DNA of 64,000 bases from Betaproteobacteria bacterium (GCA_016716535.1 JADJWD010000004.1:124001-188000), one strand, 5' to 3'. Shown: positions 8,701 to 16,299, counted from the first letter of the stretch. Numbers and translations: made by a program. Notes: generated from the letters alone by a model not told the origin.

Positions 8701-9237
8701 GTCGAGCTCGCCGCCATAGGCGTCGAGCAAGCGCGCGAAGCCGCCTTCCTGGCGGAAGACCTCGGCCATCTCGGCCTCGCGCCGATCGTCGGCCTCGGCG
8801 CTGCCGCGGCTCTTCAGCAGCCGCGCGAAGCGGCGCACGAGGCGCGTCACCGGAGTGTGCCGGCGCGCCGCCTGGTCGGCCGCGCTCGCGTTGGTGCCCG
8901 GCGTGCAGACCATCGGCAGCCACAGGTCGCCGGCGCCGGGAATGCCGTAGCTGCGCAGCTCGGGCGTGACGCCGGCATGGATCAGCGAGCTCTTGCCCGA
9001 GCCCGAGCCGCCGAGCACGGCGACGAAGCGCGTCGCGGCGAGCCGCTCGATGATCTCGCGCACCTGGCGCTGGCGGCCGAACAGCAGCGCCGCCTCGAAG
9101 TCGAGGAAGGGCCTGAGGCCCGGATACGGCTCGCGCGGCAGGCGCAGGCCGCTCGCGTCGCGTAGCGGCGCTCGCTGGTCGTCGCGCAGCGGCGGCCGCG
9201 TGCCGGTGCCTTCGGCGGCGGCCGGCGCGTCGTTCAT
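5779..9237 (-). CDS. Membrane-anchored STAND NTPase (nSTAND1-type) paired with the TIR protein
   Basis: 1152-residue protein. After a short disordered leader, the signature PYPGLRPF (residues 37-44) followed by LLFGRQRQVREII opens an nSTAND1-type P-loop module: Walker A GGSGSGKSS (76-84) and Walker B VLFVIDQFEE (191-200). A helical region follows to about residue 600, then one hydrophobic segment at about 602-630, then roughly 520 residues rich in predicted beta strands with no domain I can name (possibly a divergent propeller-like sensor). STAND ATPases oligomerise on ligand sensing in plant NLRs, Avs proteins and related bacterial conflict systems. The start ATG overlaps the TIR gene stop as ATGA, so the two proteins are made together. 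Role in anti-phage or self-directed immunity is inference. Confidence 0.85.
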   Translation of the reverse strand: MNDAPAAAEGTGTRPPLRDDQRAPLRDASGLRLPREPYPGLRPFLDFEAALLFGRQRQVREIIERLAATRFVAVLGGSGSGKSSLIHAGVTPELRSYGIPGAGDLWLPMVCTPGTNASAADQAARRHTPVTRLVRRFARLLKSRGSAEADDRREAEMAEVFRQEGGFARLLDAYGGELDVPPGPDPAEARVLFVIDQFEEIFHPTNKNAAGAAEAAVLVERLLDHFFAPHPRCYVVITMRSEHLNDCAAFLELPDAINKSSFLVRRLDTDELREAIVGPAQRFLRLMARLHAGAPTGARLPAQVQFEPAVLDRLLRDVTAITQDPDHLPLLQHMLARLWQAALERDDDMDALVPARITTADLARAINASRPGTDGGLAEDRNALRESVHNWPERIYLDHDEANRARLDTLLRHLALKDPNTGHYSQQRIEAGAAAALLGLPEGKTNGAAPAPNAAAGPQALRRLLSEGFLGSVDYLFWDAEDPERVTIKVSHESFIRGWRRFQALIDAEAAQYEEYLAVLRRCAAWVEHARSPEDLLGRGELRRVTRGSVAKRRAAGQSFDDWLRLLALDREGPRLLPYAGELAAYIDESERVEKRRRVRRVMWPALLVATVGITLGLALPTLFALLIEGPTMRRAELMLDAFGRTEWADVKRHYATRAEAETSLRHLLDAAALLDGARSGAGTTFGATSARLIEALDGIALVRRQGDFLQGVLAQSEPVVSDKLRAVLGTSPLLAVPLPTGAPDAPPQTFDGECSIPEITTPARGRLVVAGSARESAGRPAPRRALFVPATAGDSPYTTIYSATWSAAEGLCRQGPLMMVLDAQGESHVVVDSSLRHLLVLQAGGGSSSSDRGDASAPASVTLESIAWRIGAAGEPQQARREPVVTLADPALVQRLREVAGAGRLHVARTWGAPAGRVLDLGGEGWRVVSWQSRRLLAAEAANARSGDGAAGSERRIDLREPDFAFATAAAPGTPCEVLGGWLPKVSGWRMRMLDAGPLCLCVYRSAAANRAADDDTAPALGAASGIGTVAKAGSAAVEDVSVWAYPRPLSGTLARLAQRPLLPLVAVSPFGTVPVARRDAEEPTWALGVRGEWSGWLVLKTPQPAERLYGLPLTTCALWRFGRGLLPAAQAAEAIDKAQPAGAAACADSP

Positions 9238-10427
9238 GGCATCGCGCGGCCGCTGACGGCCGCCTCGCGCAGCAGCCGCCGCTCGAGCACGCGGCGCAGG
9301 AAGGCTTGCAGCTCGTCGTCCTCGTCGCCGACGACGTCGATGTCGTCGGGCGTGCGCGCCTCGAAGCGCAGCACCTGCCAGCCCCAGGCCGGCACCGGCT
9401 CGGCCGCGGTCTGCTGCGGCGGCATCAGGTACGCGACGACGCCGGGCGCCGCGTCGCGGCCCGGGCTCATCTTGTTCTCGACCTTGTTGATCTGCGCCAC
9501 CAGCGCGTCGGGCGTCTTGCGGCCCCACAGCAGCATCACGCCGTCGGCGTCGTCGAGGCTCGGGAACTGGTCGATCTGCTCGACCGGCAGGCCGCGCAGG
9601 CGCAGCTGCAAGGCCGGCATCGCCACGGCGGGGGCGGCGGTGGGCGCAGTCGTCGAGGCTGCCGCCGTGGCCGCGGCGATGCGCGCCGCCACCTGGCTCC
9701 AGCGCCGGCGCATCTGCTCGCCGAGCGGCTGCCACAGGTTCACCTCGTGCCGGTTGCTCTCGATGTAGATCCGCACGTCGCCGTTGGCGGCCACAGCGGC
9801 GGCCGCGGCCGGTGGCGGCGCGTTCGCGGCATCGCCGCGCGGCACGATCGGCGGCGGCTGCTCGTGCGCCTGCGCGGCGCGCAGCTTGGCCACGAAGTCC
9901 TCGCGCAGCCGGTTGAACTGCGACTTGAACGCCGGGCTCACGAGCTGCGGCGCCATGTAGATGTCCACCGGCTCGCCGCGCTGCAGCTCGTCGAAGAACG
10001 GCATCCACAGCTGCCCGGCCGGCAGCAGCCGCCGCCAGGCGTCGCCTTTCACGGCCTGCTCGACCGCCGCTTCGGACAGCGCGACGATGTACAGCCGCTC
10101 GCGGCAGCCCGCTTCGCCGAAGCGCTGGCAGAAGTACTCGAGCTCGGCGCGGCACCAGTCGGAGAGCACGTAGTTGTCGTGCACGACGATGACCATCGCG
10201 AAGCACTTGTCGATGCGCTCGCGCAGCTCGGGGCCGAGCATGCCGGCCACCGGCCCGTTGTCGCCCGACAGGTGCACCGGCGGCAGCCGCACGCCGCGCA
10301 TCACGGCACCGAGGCCGCGCTGCAATTCGGCAGCAAAGAACGACACCCAGTTGTGGCAGCGCACGTCGTCGGCATGCGCGTAGCTGATGAACGCGGTGTA
10401 GTCGCTGCCTTCGAGCGTGTTGATCAC
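9234..10427 (-). CDS. TIR-domain protein with a second degenerate TIR-like domain
   Basis: 397-residue protein from a GTG start (position 10427). Residues 9-150 are a TIR domain: first strand YTAFISYAHADD (10-21), then SDWCRAELEYF (89-99), where Glu95 matches the catalytic glutamate of NAD-cleaving TIR proteins. A Pro/Ala-rich linker (190-217) leads to a second alpha/beta domain (about 218-382) with strands VRIYIES, DGVMLLWGRK and GVVAYLMPP but no matching catalytic glutamate. This second part resembles the TIR-like adaptor regions found beside nSTAND1 modules. GTG was chosen because it lies 8 codons before the first TIR strand and no nearer ATG exists. No strong ribosome-binding site is visible, and a stable hairpin lies 25 nt upstream. 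Confidence 0.85.
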   Translation of the reverse strand: MINTLEGSDYTAFISYAHADDVRCHNWVSFFAAELQRGLGAVMRGVRLPPVHLSGDNGPVAGMLGPELRERIDKCFAMVIVVHDNYVLSDWCRAELEYFCQRFGEAGCRERLYIVALSEAAVEQAVKGDAWRRLLPAGQLWMPFFDELQRGEPVDIYMAPQLVSPAFKSQFNRLREDFVAKLRAAQAHEQPPPIVPRGDAANAPPPAAAAAVAANGDVRIYIESNRHEVNLWQPLGEQMRRRWSQVAARIAAATAAASTTAPTAAPAVAMPALQLRLRGLPVEQIDQFPSLDDADGVMLLWGRKTPDALVAQINKVENKMSPGRDAAPGVVAYLMPPQQTAAEPVPAWGWQVLRFEARTPDDIDVVGDEDDELQAFLRRVLERRLLREAAVSGRAMP

Positions 10428-10451
10428 GGCGGCGAATGTAGGCGCCGTGTA

Positions 10452-10476
10452 CCCCTGCCGGCAAGCCGGGCAGGGG
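10452..10476. other. Strong inverted repeat in the leader of the TIR-STAND unit
   Basis: Ten-base arm CCCCTGCCGG, loop CAAG, opposite arm CCGGGCAGGGG with one bulged G. It lies 25 nt upstream of the TIR GTG start within the 139-bp divergent gap to tetR. No U-tract follows on either strand, so it is not an obvious terminator. It could be an operator or an RNA structure limiting expression. Confidence 0.6.
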
Positions 10477-10542
10477 GTCGCATCCCTACCTCGCCTTGGC
10501 GGCAGGACGCGGCCTCCACCGGGCGGGTGATACTTCGGCGTC

Positions 10543-10558
10543 TTCAGCGTCCGGTGAA
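10543..10558. promoter_or_regulatory. Putative TetR operator, site A (tetR autoregulation)
   Basis: TTCAGCGTCCGGTGAA, 8 bp before the tetR start codon. It matches the reverse complement of site B at 11396 (TTCACTGTCCGGTGAA) at 14 of 16 positions. Its placement fits autorepression. Confidence 0.6.
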
Positions 10559-10566
10559 TTGCACGC

Positions 10567-11289
10567 ATGCCGAGCCAGCGCCCTCGCAGCACGTCCCGGA
10601 TCGAGCGGCCGGCGCGGCCGGCCCGGTCCGCAAGCCCAGCGAAGCGGGAGCGCACCGCCGCCGCCGAACCGCGCCCGCGCGACGCCGACCGCTCGCAAGG
10701 CGAGATCCTCGAGGCGGCCACCGCCGAGTTCGCCGAGTTCGGCCTCGGCGGCGCGCGCGTGGACCGCATCGCCGAGCGCGCCGGCGTCAACAAGCGCCTC
10801 ATCTACTACTACTTCGGCAGCAAGGAAGACCTCTTCCTCGCCGTGCTCGAGCGCACCTACGAGAGCATCCGCCGCGAGGAGCGCCGGCTCAACATGTCCG
10901 AGGTCGACCCGATCGAGGCGATCCGGCGACTGATCGCCTTCACCTGGAACTACTACCTCGCGCACCCGGAGTTCCTGACGCTGCTCAACAGCGAGAACCT
11001 GCACCGCGCGCGCCACCTGAAGAAGAGCGCCGGCATCGCGACGATGAACTCGCCGCTCGTGCAGATGATCGCCGAGGCGCTGGAGCGCGGCCACAAGGCC
11101 GGCATCTTCCGCGCCGGCGTCGACCCGGTGCAGCTCTACATCTCGATCGCGGGGCTGGCCTACTTCTACCTCGGCAACTGCCACACGCTGTCGGCGGTGT
11201 TCGCGCGCGACCTGCTGGCGACGAAGGCGAAGGTGGAGCGGTTGAGCCACATGACCGACCTGGTGCTCGGCTACCTGGTGCGGGACTGA
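10567..11289 (+). CDS. TetR/AcrR-family transcriptional regulator
   Basis: 240-residue regulator. A basic, Arg/Pro-rich leader of about 40 residues precedes the TetR DNA-binding domain: helix-turn-helix region VDRIAERAGVNKRLIYYYFGSKEDLFLAVL at about residues 65-94. The C-terminal ligand domain contains LAHPEFLTLLNSENLHRARHL, as in regulators controlling small-molecule catabolism. It sits directly upstream of the tctCBA-type operon, and 16-bp palindromes related to TTCACTGTCCGGTGAA lie before its own gene, before tctC and at three promoters 18-24 kb away, so it is the best candidate for the shared repressor. Ligand unknown. Start could also be an internal Met nearer the HTH. Confidence 0.9.
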   Translation: MPSQRPRSTSRIERPARPARSASPAKRERTAAAEPRPRDADRSQGEILEAATAEFAEFGLGGARVDRIAERAGVNKRLIYYYFGSKEDLFLAVLERTYESIRREERRLNMSEVDPIEAIRRLIAFTWNYYLAHPEFLTLLNSENLHRARHLKKSAGIATMNSPLVQMIAEALERGHKAGIFRAGVDPVQLYISIAGLAYFYLGNCHTLSAVFARDLLATKAKVERLSHMTDLVLGYLVRD

Positions 11290-11395
11290 TCGGCAGTTTC
11301 CGTTCTCCCTGAGGTCGAAGGGCCCAGCCACTGGGATCCCGTGGCGGCGGCCCCCGGGTGGGCCCGGATGCCACCGCCGGCATCGGCACCTAGGA

Positions 11396-11411
11396 TTCAC
11401 CGGACAGTGAA
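11396..11411. promoter_or_regulatory. Putative TetR operator, site B (tctC promoter)
   Basis: TTCACCGGACAGTGAA, an inverted repeat ending 27 bp before the tctC start. A -10-like TAGGAT (11391-11396) touches its left edge, so binding would block RNA polymerase. Its reverse complement is the best match to sites A, C, D and E. Confidence 0.65.
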
Positions 11412-11438
11412 CTTGTGCATCGCACGCAAGGAGTTCCC

Positions 11439-12464
11439 ATGGTGTCCTCGATTCCCCTGTCTCGTCCCGTGTCGCTCCGCGGCCTCGCCCGCACCGCGCT
11501 CGTCGCCGCCGCGGCATTGGCCGCCAGCCTCGCGCACGCGCAATGGAAGCCGACCAAGCCCGTGACGATCATCGTGCCGTGGGCTGCCGGCGGCGCCACC
11601 GACCAGGTGACGCGCCTGGCCGCCGCCGAGATCGAGGCCGGGCTCGGCCAGAAGATCGTCGTCGTCAACCAGCCCGGCGGCGCCGGCTCGATCGGCACGA
11701 AGGCGGCGATGGACGCGCCGAAGGACGGCTACACCTGGACCGCCGGCGCCGCCAAGCAGCTCGGCACCTACCCGGTGCTCGGCATGATCCAGAGCAAGGT
11801 CGACGACTTCCACCTCTTCCTGGCGGTGACGAACGTGTCGATCGTCAGCGTCAACCCGGCGACGCCGTACCAGAGCTTCCCGCAGCTGCTCGAGGCGATG
11901 AAGGCTGGCGCGCTGCCGGTGGCCACGGCCGGCAACAGCAGCTCGGGCCACTTCGCGATGGAGGCGATCGCCAAGAGCACCGGCGCGAAGTACCGCCACG
12001 TCACCTATGACGGCGGCAACCCGGCCGTCGTCTCCACGGTGTCGGGCGAAACGCAGATCACGACGCAGCTCGCGCCCGAGCAAAGCGAGATGCTCAAGGG
12101 CAAGCGGCTGCGCGCGCTGGCCGTCGTCGGCGAACAGGCGCTGACGATCGAAGGCGTCGGCACGATCCCGCCGATCACGCAGTTCGTGCCCAACTTCCCG
12201 AAGGTCACCACGGGCTTCGGCATCTTTATCCCGAAGGGCGTGCCGGCCGAGGTGGTGGCCACGGTCGAGAAGCTGTGGGCCGAGCGCGTCGTCACGAGCG
12301 AGAAGCTGAAGAAGTACGCCGCCGACCGCGGGGCGCTGTTCACGCCGCTTTACGGCAAGGCGGCGTTCGACGCCGTCTGGCCGACCGTCGTCACCGATGC
12401 GTACCTGCTGCAGGACGCCGGGCTGGCGAAGGTGTCGCCGGAGTCGCTGGGCATCAAGCGCTGA
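11439..12464 (+). CDS. tctC: Bug/TctC-family tripartite transporter substrate-binding protein
   Basis: 341 residues with a Sec signal peptide (hydrophobic core near residues 20-33, cleavage after AHA). The mature part begins QWKPTKPVTIIVPWAAGGATDQVTR, the Bug-family opening, and continues with VVNQPGGAGSIGTKAA, the loop that contacts a carboxylate through waters. It captures an organic acid in the periplasm for the TctAB permease. The ATG at 11439 follows an AAGGAG Shine-Dalgarno (11428-11433). It heads the operon tctC-tctB-tctA-isomerase-cutA. Bug proteins bind diverse carboxylates (citrate, aromatic and amino acids), so the substrate cannot be read from sequence. Confidence 0.93.
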   Translation: MVSSIPLSRPVSLRGLARTALVAAAALAASLAHAQWKPTKPVTIIVPWAAGGATDQVTRLAAAEIEAGLGQKIVVVNQPGGAGSIGTKAAMDAPKDGYTWTAGAAKQLGTYPVLGMIQSKVDDFHLFLAVTNVSIVSVNPATPYQSFPQLLEAMKAGALPVATAGNSSSGHFAMEAIAKSTGAKYRHVTYDGGNPAVVSTVSGETQITTQLAPEQSEMLKGKRLRALAVVGEQALTIEGVGTIPPITQFVPNFPKVTTGFGIFIPKGVPAEVVATVEKLWAERVVTSEKLKKYAADRGALFTPLYGKAAFDAVWPTVVTDAYLLQDAGLAKVSPESLGIKR

Positions 12465-12487
12465 GCTTCGCGCTGCCGACGGCGACG

Positions 12488-12994
12488 ATGCAGGACCGGG
12501 GCGCCTGGGCGCAGGTGGCCTTCTGGGCGGGCCTCGGCGCAACCGTCTTCGTCGCCGGCTGGCGCATGGACCGGCTCGGCCACCAGGGCATCTCGCCATG
12601 GTCGGCGCCGGGGCTGCTGCCGGCGGTGGTCGGTGCGCTGATGGTGATCTTCGCGCTGGTGCTGGCGGCGCAGACGTGGCGTGAAGGTGCAGCGCCTGCC
12701 GATGACGGGGCCGACGCCGCCGGCACCGACACAGCGCAACCCTCCTGGCGCGGCAGCGCACTCGCGGCAGCGTTGTGCCTGCTCTTCGCCGGCGTCTCGC
12801 TCGGCCGCGGCTGGCCGTTCCGGGTGGAGGCCGCGGTCTTCATCGTCGTCTTCACCGCCCTCTTTCGCTGGCGCGAGTGGCGCGCCGCGGGCCGGGTCGT
12901 GCGCGGCCTCGTGCAGACGATGCTGATCGCCGTCGCAGCGTCGGTCGCCATCGCGTGGCTCTTCGAGTCGGTCTTCCTGGTGCGCCTGCCTTGA
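12488..12994 (+). CDS. tctB: TctB-family small permease subunit
   Basis: 168-residue membrane protein with four hydrophobic segments (about residues 8-24, 43-60, 90-125 split in two, and 142-162) and a hydrophilic, Asp/Ala-rich loop between the second and third. Size, topology and position between tctC and tctA identify it as the poorly conserved small subunit of the tripartite tricarboxylate transporter. It begins 23 bp after tctC and ends 66 bp before tctA. Confidence 0.85.
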   Translation: MQDRGAWAQVAFWAGLGATVFVAGWRMDRLGHQGISPWSAPGLLPAVVGALMVIFALVLAAQTWREGAAPADDGADAAGTDTAQPSWRGSALAAALCLLFAGVSLGRGWPFRVEAAVFIVVFTALFRWREWRAAGRVVRGLVQTMLIAVAASVAIAWLFESVFLVRLP

Positions 12995-13060
12995 TGGGCT
13001 CGAGGGCGGACGCGGCCAGCAAGGTCACCGCGGCCTGAACGCGCGACCTCGGCCGCCACG

Positions 13061-14575
13061 ATGGAAGGCCTCGCCCACCTCGCCACCGCGCTGGCCGCGC
13101 TGGCCGGCCCGTGGCAGATCGCCTACGCGCTCGGCGCCACGCTGGCCGGCATCGTCATCGGCCTGCTGCCCGGCCTGTCGGCGACGCTCGGCGTCGCGCT
13201 GTTCACGACGCTGACGGTGAAGATGGCGCCGACCGACGCGATCCTCGTGCTCGTCTGCGTCTACGTCGGCGCCATCTACGGCGGCAGCCGCACGGCGATC
13301 CTGCTCAACATCCCCGGCACCGCCGCCAACGCCGCGGCGTGTCTGGACGGCAACGCGCTGGCGCGCCAGGGCGAAGCCGGCCGCGCGATGGGCATCGCCA
13401 CGACGGGCTCGGTCGCCGGGTCGCTGTTCGGCGTCGTGTGCCTGGCGATGTTCACGCCGCTGTTGGCCGAGGCGGCGCTGAAGTTCGGCGCCTTCGAGTT
13501 CTTCTGGCTCGGCATGGCCGGCGTGATGATGTCGGGCACGCTCACCGGCGAGCGCCCGGTCAAGGGCTGGCTGATGGGGCTGCTCGGCATCCTTACGGCC
13601 ACCGTCGGCCTCGACCCGATCCACGCCCACCCGCGCTTCACGTTCGGCGAGAACGCGCTCACCGGCGGCATCGGCCTGATCCCGGCGCTCGTCGGCGCGT
13701 TCGGCTTCGCCGAGGTGCTGACGGTGATGGGCCAGCCGCGCCTGCGGGCCGCGGTGTCCAGCGTCGGCTCGGTGCTGCCGAAGATCGCCGACGTGCTGCG
13801 GCACTGGCGCACGATCGTGCGCTCGGGGCTGATCGGCGTGTCGATCGGCGTGCTGCCCGGCGTCGGCGAGGACATGGCGGCGTGGTCGTCGTACGCCGCG
13901 GCCAAGCGCGCCAGCCGCGAGAAGGAGAAATTCGGCCGCGGCTCGGTCGACGGCCTCATCGCCGCCGAGACCGGCGACAACGCCGCGATCCCCGGCGCGC
14001 TGATCCCGGCGCTGGCGCTGGGCATCCCCGGCTCGGCGCCGGCGGCGGTGCTGATGGCGGCGATGATCATCCACGGTGCGCAGCCCGGCCCGATGCTGAT
14101 GGTCAACACGCCGCAGTACGTCTACGACATCGTCGGCATCACCTTCTTCGCGACGCTGGCGATCCTCGTCTTCGGCCTCGTGCTCGTGCGGCCGATCCTG
14201 TGGGTGCTGCGCGTACCGCGCGAGGTGATCATGCCGATCGTCTTCGTGCTGTGCGTGCTGGGCTCGTACTCGATCACGCAGCGCCTGTTCGACGTGTGGG
14301 TGATGCTCGGCACCGGCGTGCTGTGTTTCCTGCTCAGGCGCCAGGGCTTCCCGGTGGCGCCGTTCGTGCTGGGCCTGGTGCTCGGCGACATCATCGACAA
14401 GTCGCTCAGGCGCGGCCTCGTGCTCTCCGACGGCAGCCTGGCGCCGTTCTTCACGCGGCCGATCAGCGCCGCACTCGCCGCGCTGGTGCTGGTGATGCTG
14501 CTGGCGCAGGTGCCCGCGGTGCAGCGCTGGTGGGCGAGGCGCCACGGCGGCAAGATGCAGGCTCCGACGCCCTGA
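13061..14575 (+). CDS. tctA: TctA-family large permease subunit
   Basis: 504-residue polytopic protein with about twelve membrane segments. The conserved TctA core is visible: GLLPGLSATLGVALFTTLT near residue 30, IYGGSRTAILLNIPGT near 70-86, a second pseudo-repeat with GVLPGVGEDMAAWSSYAAAK near 263-282, and TGDNAAIPGALIPALALGIPG. This is the normal family length. With TctB it moves the solute bound by TctC across the inner membrane, driven by an ion gradient. The next gene starts 5 bp after its stop, indicating one transcript. Confidence 0.95.
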   Translation: MEGLAHLATALAALAGPWQIAYALGATLAGIVIGLLPGLSATLGVALFTTLTVKMAPTDAILVLVCVYVGAIYGGSRTAILLNIPGTAANAAACLDGNALARQGEAGRAMGIATTGSVAGSLFGVVCLAMFTPLLAEAALKFGAFEFFWLGMAGVMMSGTLTGERPVKGWLMGLLGILTATVGLDPIHAHPRFTFGENALTGGIGLIPALVGAFGFAEVLTVMGQPRLRAAVSSVGSVLPKIADVLRHWRTIVRSGLIGVSIGVLPGVGEDMAAWSSYAAAKRASREKEKFGRGSVDGLIAAETGDNAAIPGALIPALALGIPGSAPAAVLMAAMIIHGAQPGPMLMVNTPQYVYDIVGITFFATLAILVFGLVLVRPILWVLRVPREVIMPIVFVLCVLGSYSITQRLFDVWVMLGTGVLCFLLRRQGFPVAPFVLGLVLGDIIDKSLRRGLVLSDGSLAPFFTRPISAALAALVLVMLLAQVPAVQRWWARRHGGKMQAPTP

Positions 14576-14580
14576 TTCCG

Positions 14581-15480
14581 ATGAGCCCGACGATTGCGAT
14601 GACCCCGATGATCGAACGCCTCGCGCTGTGCAACGAAGTGCTGGCGCCGTGGCCGTTCGAGCACCAGTGCGCCTACGCCGCGGCGCTCGGCTACCGCGGG
14701 CTCGAGGTCGCGCCGTACACGCTGGCCGACGACCCGGCGACGATCACCGAACCCCAGGCGCGCGCGTTCGCCGCCATCGCGCGCGACCATGGTCTCGTCA
14801 TCACCGGCCTGCACTGGCTGCTGGTGGCGCCGAAGGGCCTGGCGATCAGCCACCCCGACGCGGCGGTGCGCGCGCGGACTCTGGCCGTGCTCGACCACCT
14901 CGTCGACTTGTGCGCGGCGATGGGCGGCCGCTACCTCGTGCACGGCTCGCCGGCGCAGCGCAATCCGCAGCCCGGCCAGACGCACGCCGACGCGCTGGCC
15001 CGAGCCACCGAGGCCTGGGTGCATTGCGGCGAGCGTGCCGGCAAGCTGGGCCTCGCCTACTGCATCGAGCCGCTGTCGCGCGACCAGACGAGCGTCGTCA
15101 ACACGGTGGCCGAGGCCGCGGCCATCGTGCAGGCCGCCGCGCTGCCGGGCCTCAGCACGATGCTCGACACCTGCTCGGCCGGCCGCACCGAAGTCGAACC
15201 GCTGCCGGCGTTGATCGATCGCTGGTGGCCGAGCGGCCACTTGGCGCACGTGCAGCTCAACGACCGCAACCGCCGCGCCCCCGGCCAAGGCGACGACCGC
15301 TTCGGCCCGGTGCTGGCGGCCCTGCAACGGCAGGGTTATGCCGGCTGGCTGGCGATGGAGCCGTTCGAGTACCTTCCCGACGGCCCGGGCTGCGCGGCGC
15401 GGGCCATCGGGCATGTGCAGGGGCTGCTGGAAGCACTGCCGGAGGAGCCGCCGGAAGCATTGCGAGAGGGCCCTCGATGA
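14581..15480 (+). CDS. Sugar phosphate isomerase/epimerase-family TIM-barrel protein
   Basis: 299-residue protein of the AP-endonuclease-2-like TIM-barrel superfamily. Motifs include an early GYRGLEVAPYTL, HWLLVAPKGL, the metal-site run YCIEPLSRDQT near residues 160-170, MLDTCSAG, HVQLNDRNRRAPGQGDDRFGPVL and a closing GWLAMEPFEY. The glutamates and histidines in these strands bind one divalent metal in IolE, IolI and xylose-isomerase-like enzymes. As the fourth gene of the tct operon it probably acts on the imported compound or its product, but its reaction is unknown. Its stop overlaps the cutA start as ATGA. Confidence 0.85.
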   Translation: MSPTIAMTPMIERLALCNEVLAPWPFEHQCAYAAALGYRGLEVAPYTLADDPATITEPQARAFAAIARDHGLVITGLHWLLVAPKGLAISHPDAAVRARTLAVLDHLVDLCAAMGGRYLVHGSPAQRNPQPGQTHADALARATEAWVHCGERAGKLGLAYCIEPLSRDQTSVVNTVAEAAAIVQAAALPGLSTMLDTCSAGRTEVEPLPALIDRWWPSGHLAHVQLNDRNRRAPGQGDDRFGPVLAALQRQGYAGWLAMEPFEYLPDGPGCAARAIGHVQGLLEALPEEPPEALREGPR

Positions 15481-15809
15481 AACTCGTCGCCGTCTGCACC
15501 ACCGTCGGCCAGGCCGATGATGCAAAGCACCTCGCTGACGCGGCCGTCGAACGCGGCCTCGCCGCCTGCGTGCACATCGATGCCATCGCCAGCGTCTACC
15601 GCTGGCAAGGCGCCCTCCAGCACGACACCGAACAGCGCCTGACCTTCAAGACCACCGACGCCGCCGCGCCGGCGCTGCGCGCGCTGGTCCTCGAACTGCA
15701 CCCCTACGAGCTGCCGGCGCTGTACTCGTTCGACGTCGACGAGGCGAGCGCGGCCTATGCGGCGTGGGTGCATGAACAGACGTCGCCGCCGGCCCCGCCG
15801 CCCCCGTAG
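15477..15809 (+). CDS. cutA: Divalent-cation tolerance protein CutA
   Basis: 110-residue protein of the small trimeric CutA1 family, normal in length apart from a Pro-rich tail. Typical features are VAVCTTVGQADDAKHLADAAVERGLAAC at the start, then the VYRWQG strand (residues 41-46) and a C-terminal ELPALYSFDVDEASAAYAAWV. CutA1 is a ferredoxin-like fold trimer linked to copper and divalent-metal tolerance, though its mechanism is unsettled. It is the last gene of the tct operon through an ATGA overlap, and the metabolic connection is unclear. Confidence 0.9.
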   Translation: MKLVAVCTTVGQADDAKHLADAAVERGLAACVHIDAIASVYRWQGALQHDTEQRLTFKTTDAAAPALRALVLELHPYELPALYSFDVDEASAAYAAWVHEQTSPPAPPPP

Positions 15810-15855
15810 CCCCCGCCGCGGCAGCCCCGCCCGGCCGCACCTGGAGCACCGCCCG

Positions 15856-16245
15856 ATGACCTCGACGCAGACGATGAGCCTCGGCACCTTCTCGCTCAGC
15901 CTGGCCGTCAAGGACCTGGCCGCCTCGCGCCGCTTCTACGAGGCGCTCGGCTTCACGGTCCATGCCGGCGACCCGGCGCACCACTACCTGATCCTGCGCC
16001 ACGGCGACGCCACGGTCGGGCTGTTCCAGGGCATGTTCGAGAAGAACATGCTCACCTTCAACCCCGGGTGGGACGCGCAGTGCAACAAGCTGCCGGCGTT
16101 CACCGACGTGCGCGAGCTGCAGCGCCGCCTGCGCGCCAGCGGCATCGAGCCTGCGACGCCGGCCGACGAGAGCACCACCGGCCCGGCGCACTTCATCGTC
16201 ATCGACCCCGACGGCAATCCGGTGCTGGTGGACCAGCACGTGTGA
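15856..16245 (+). CDS. VOC-superfamily (glyoxalase/dioxygenase-like) protein
   Basis: 129-residue protein with two beta-alpha-beta-beta-beta modules of the vicinal-oxygen-chelate fold. The first is LAVKDLAASRRFYEALGFTVHAG; the second includes PAHFIVIDPDGNPVLVDQHV. This subgroup often occurs as a stand-alone enzyme or resistance protein of unknown substrate. It follows cutA by 46 bp and may be cotranscribed. The ATG at 15856 places the first VOC strand near residue 12, as usual. Confidence 0.85.
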   Translation: MTSTQTMSLGTFSLSLAVKDLAASRRFYEALGFTVHAGDPAHHYLILRHGDATVGLFQGMFEKNMLTFNPGWDAQCNKLPAFTDVRELQRRLRASGIEPATPADESTTGPAHFIVIDPDGNPVLVDQHV

Positions 16246-16299
16246 TCGGCGGCCGGGTCGGGCGCGACGCGCCCGTCGCGCGCCGGCGCTGCGGCCGCT

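Noticed and set aside
5842..9165. A 1107-codon open frame on the plus strand, antisense to the STAND gene
   Set aside because: Its composition is Arg/Ala/His-rich with no recognisable motif, and it mirrors the third-position GC bias of the real gene on the other strand. Similar long antisense frames occur at 724-2760, 3971 and 48901-50220.
12465..16245. Prophage or integrative element boundary between the TIR-STAND unit and the tct operon
   Set aside because: No integrase, transposase or direct repeat at the edges was seen, and the only tRNA gene, at 3280, has no duplicated 3' end in the window that I could find.
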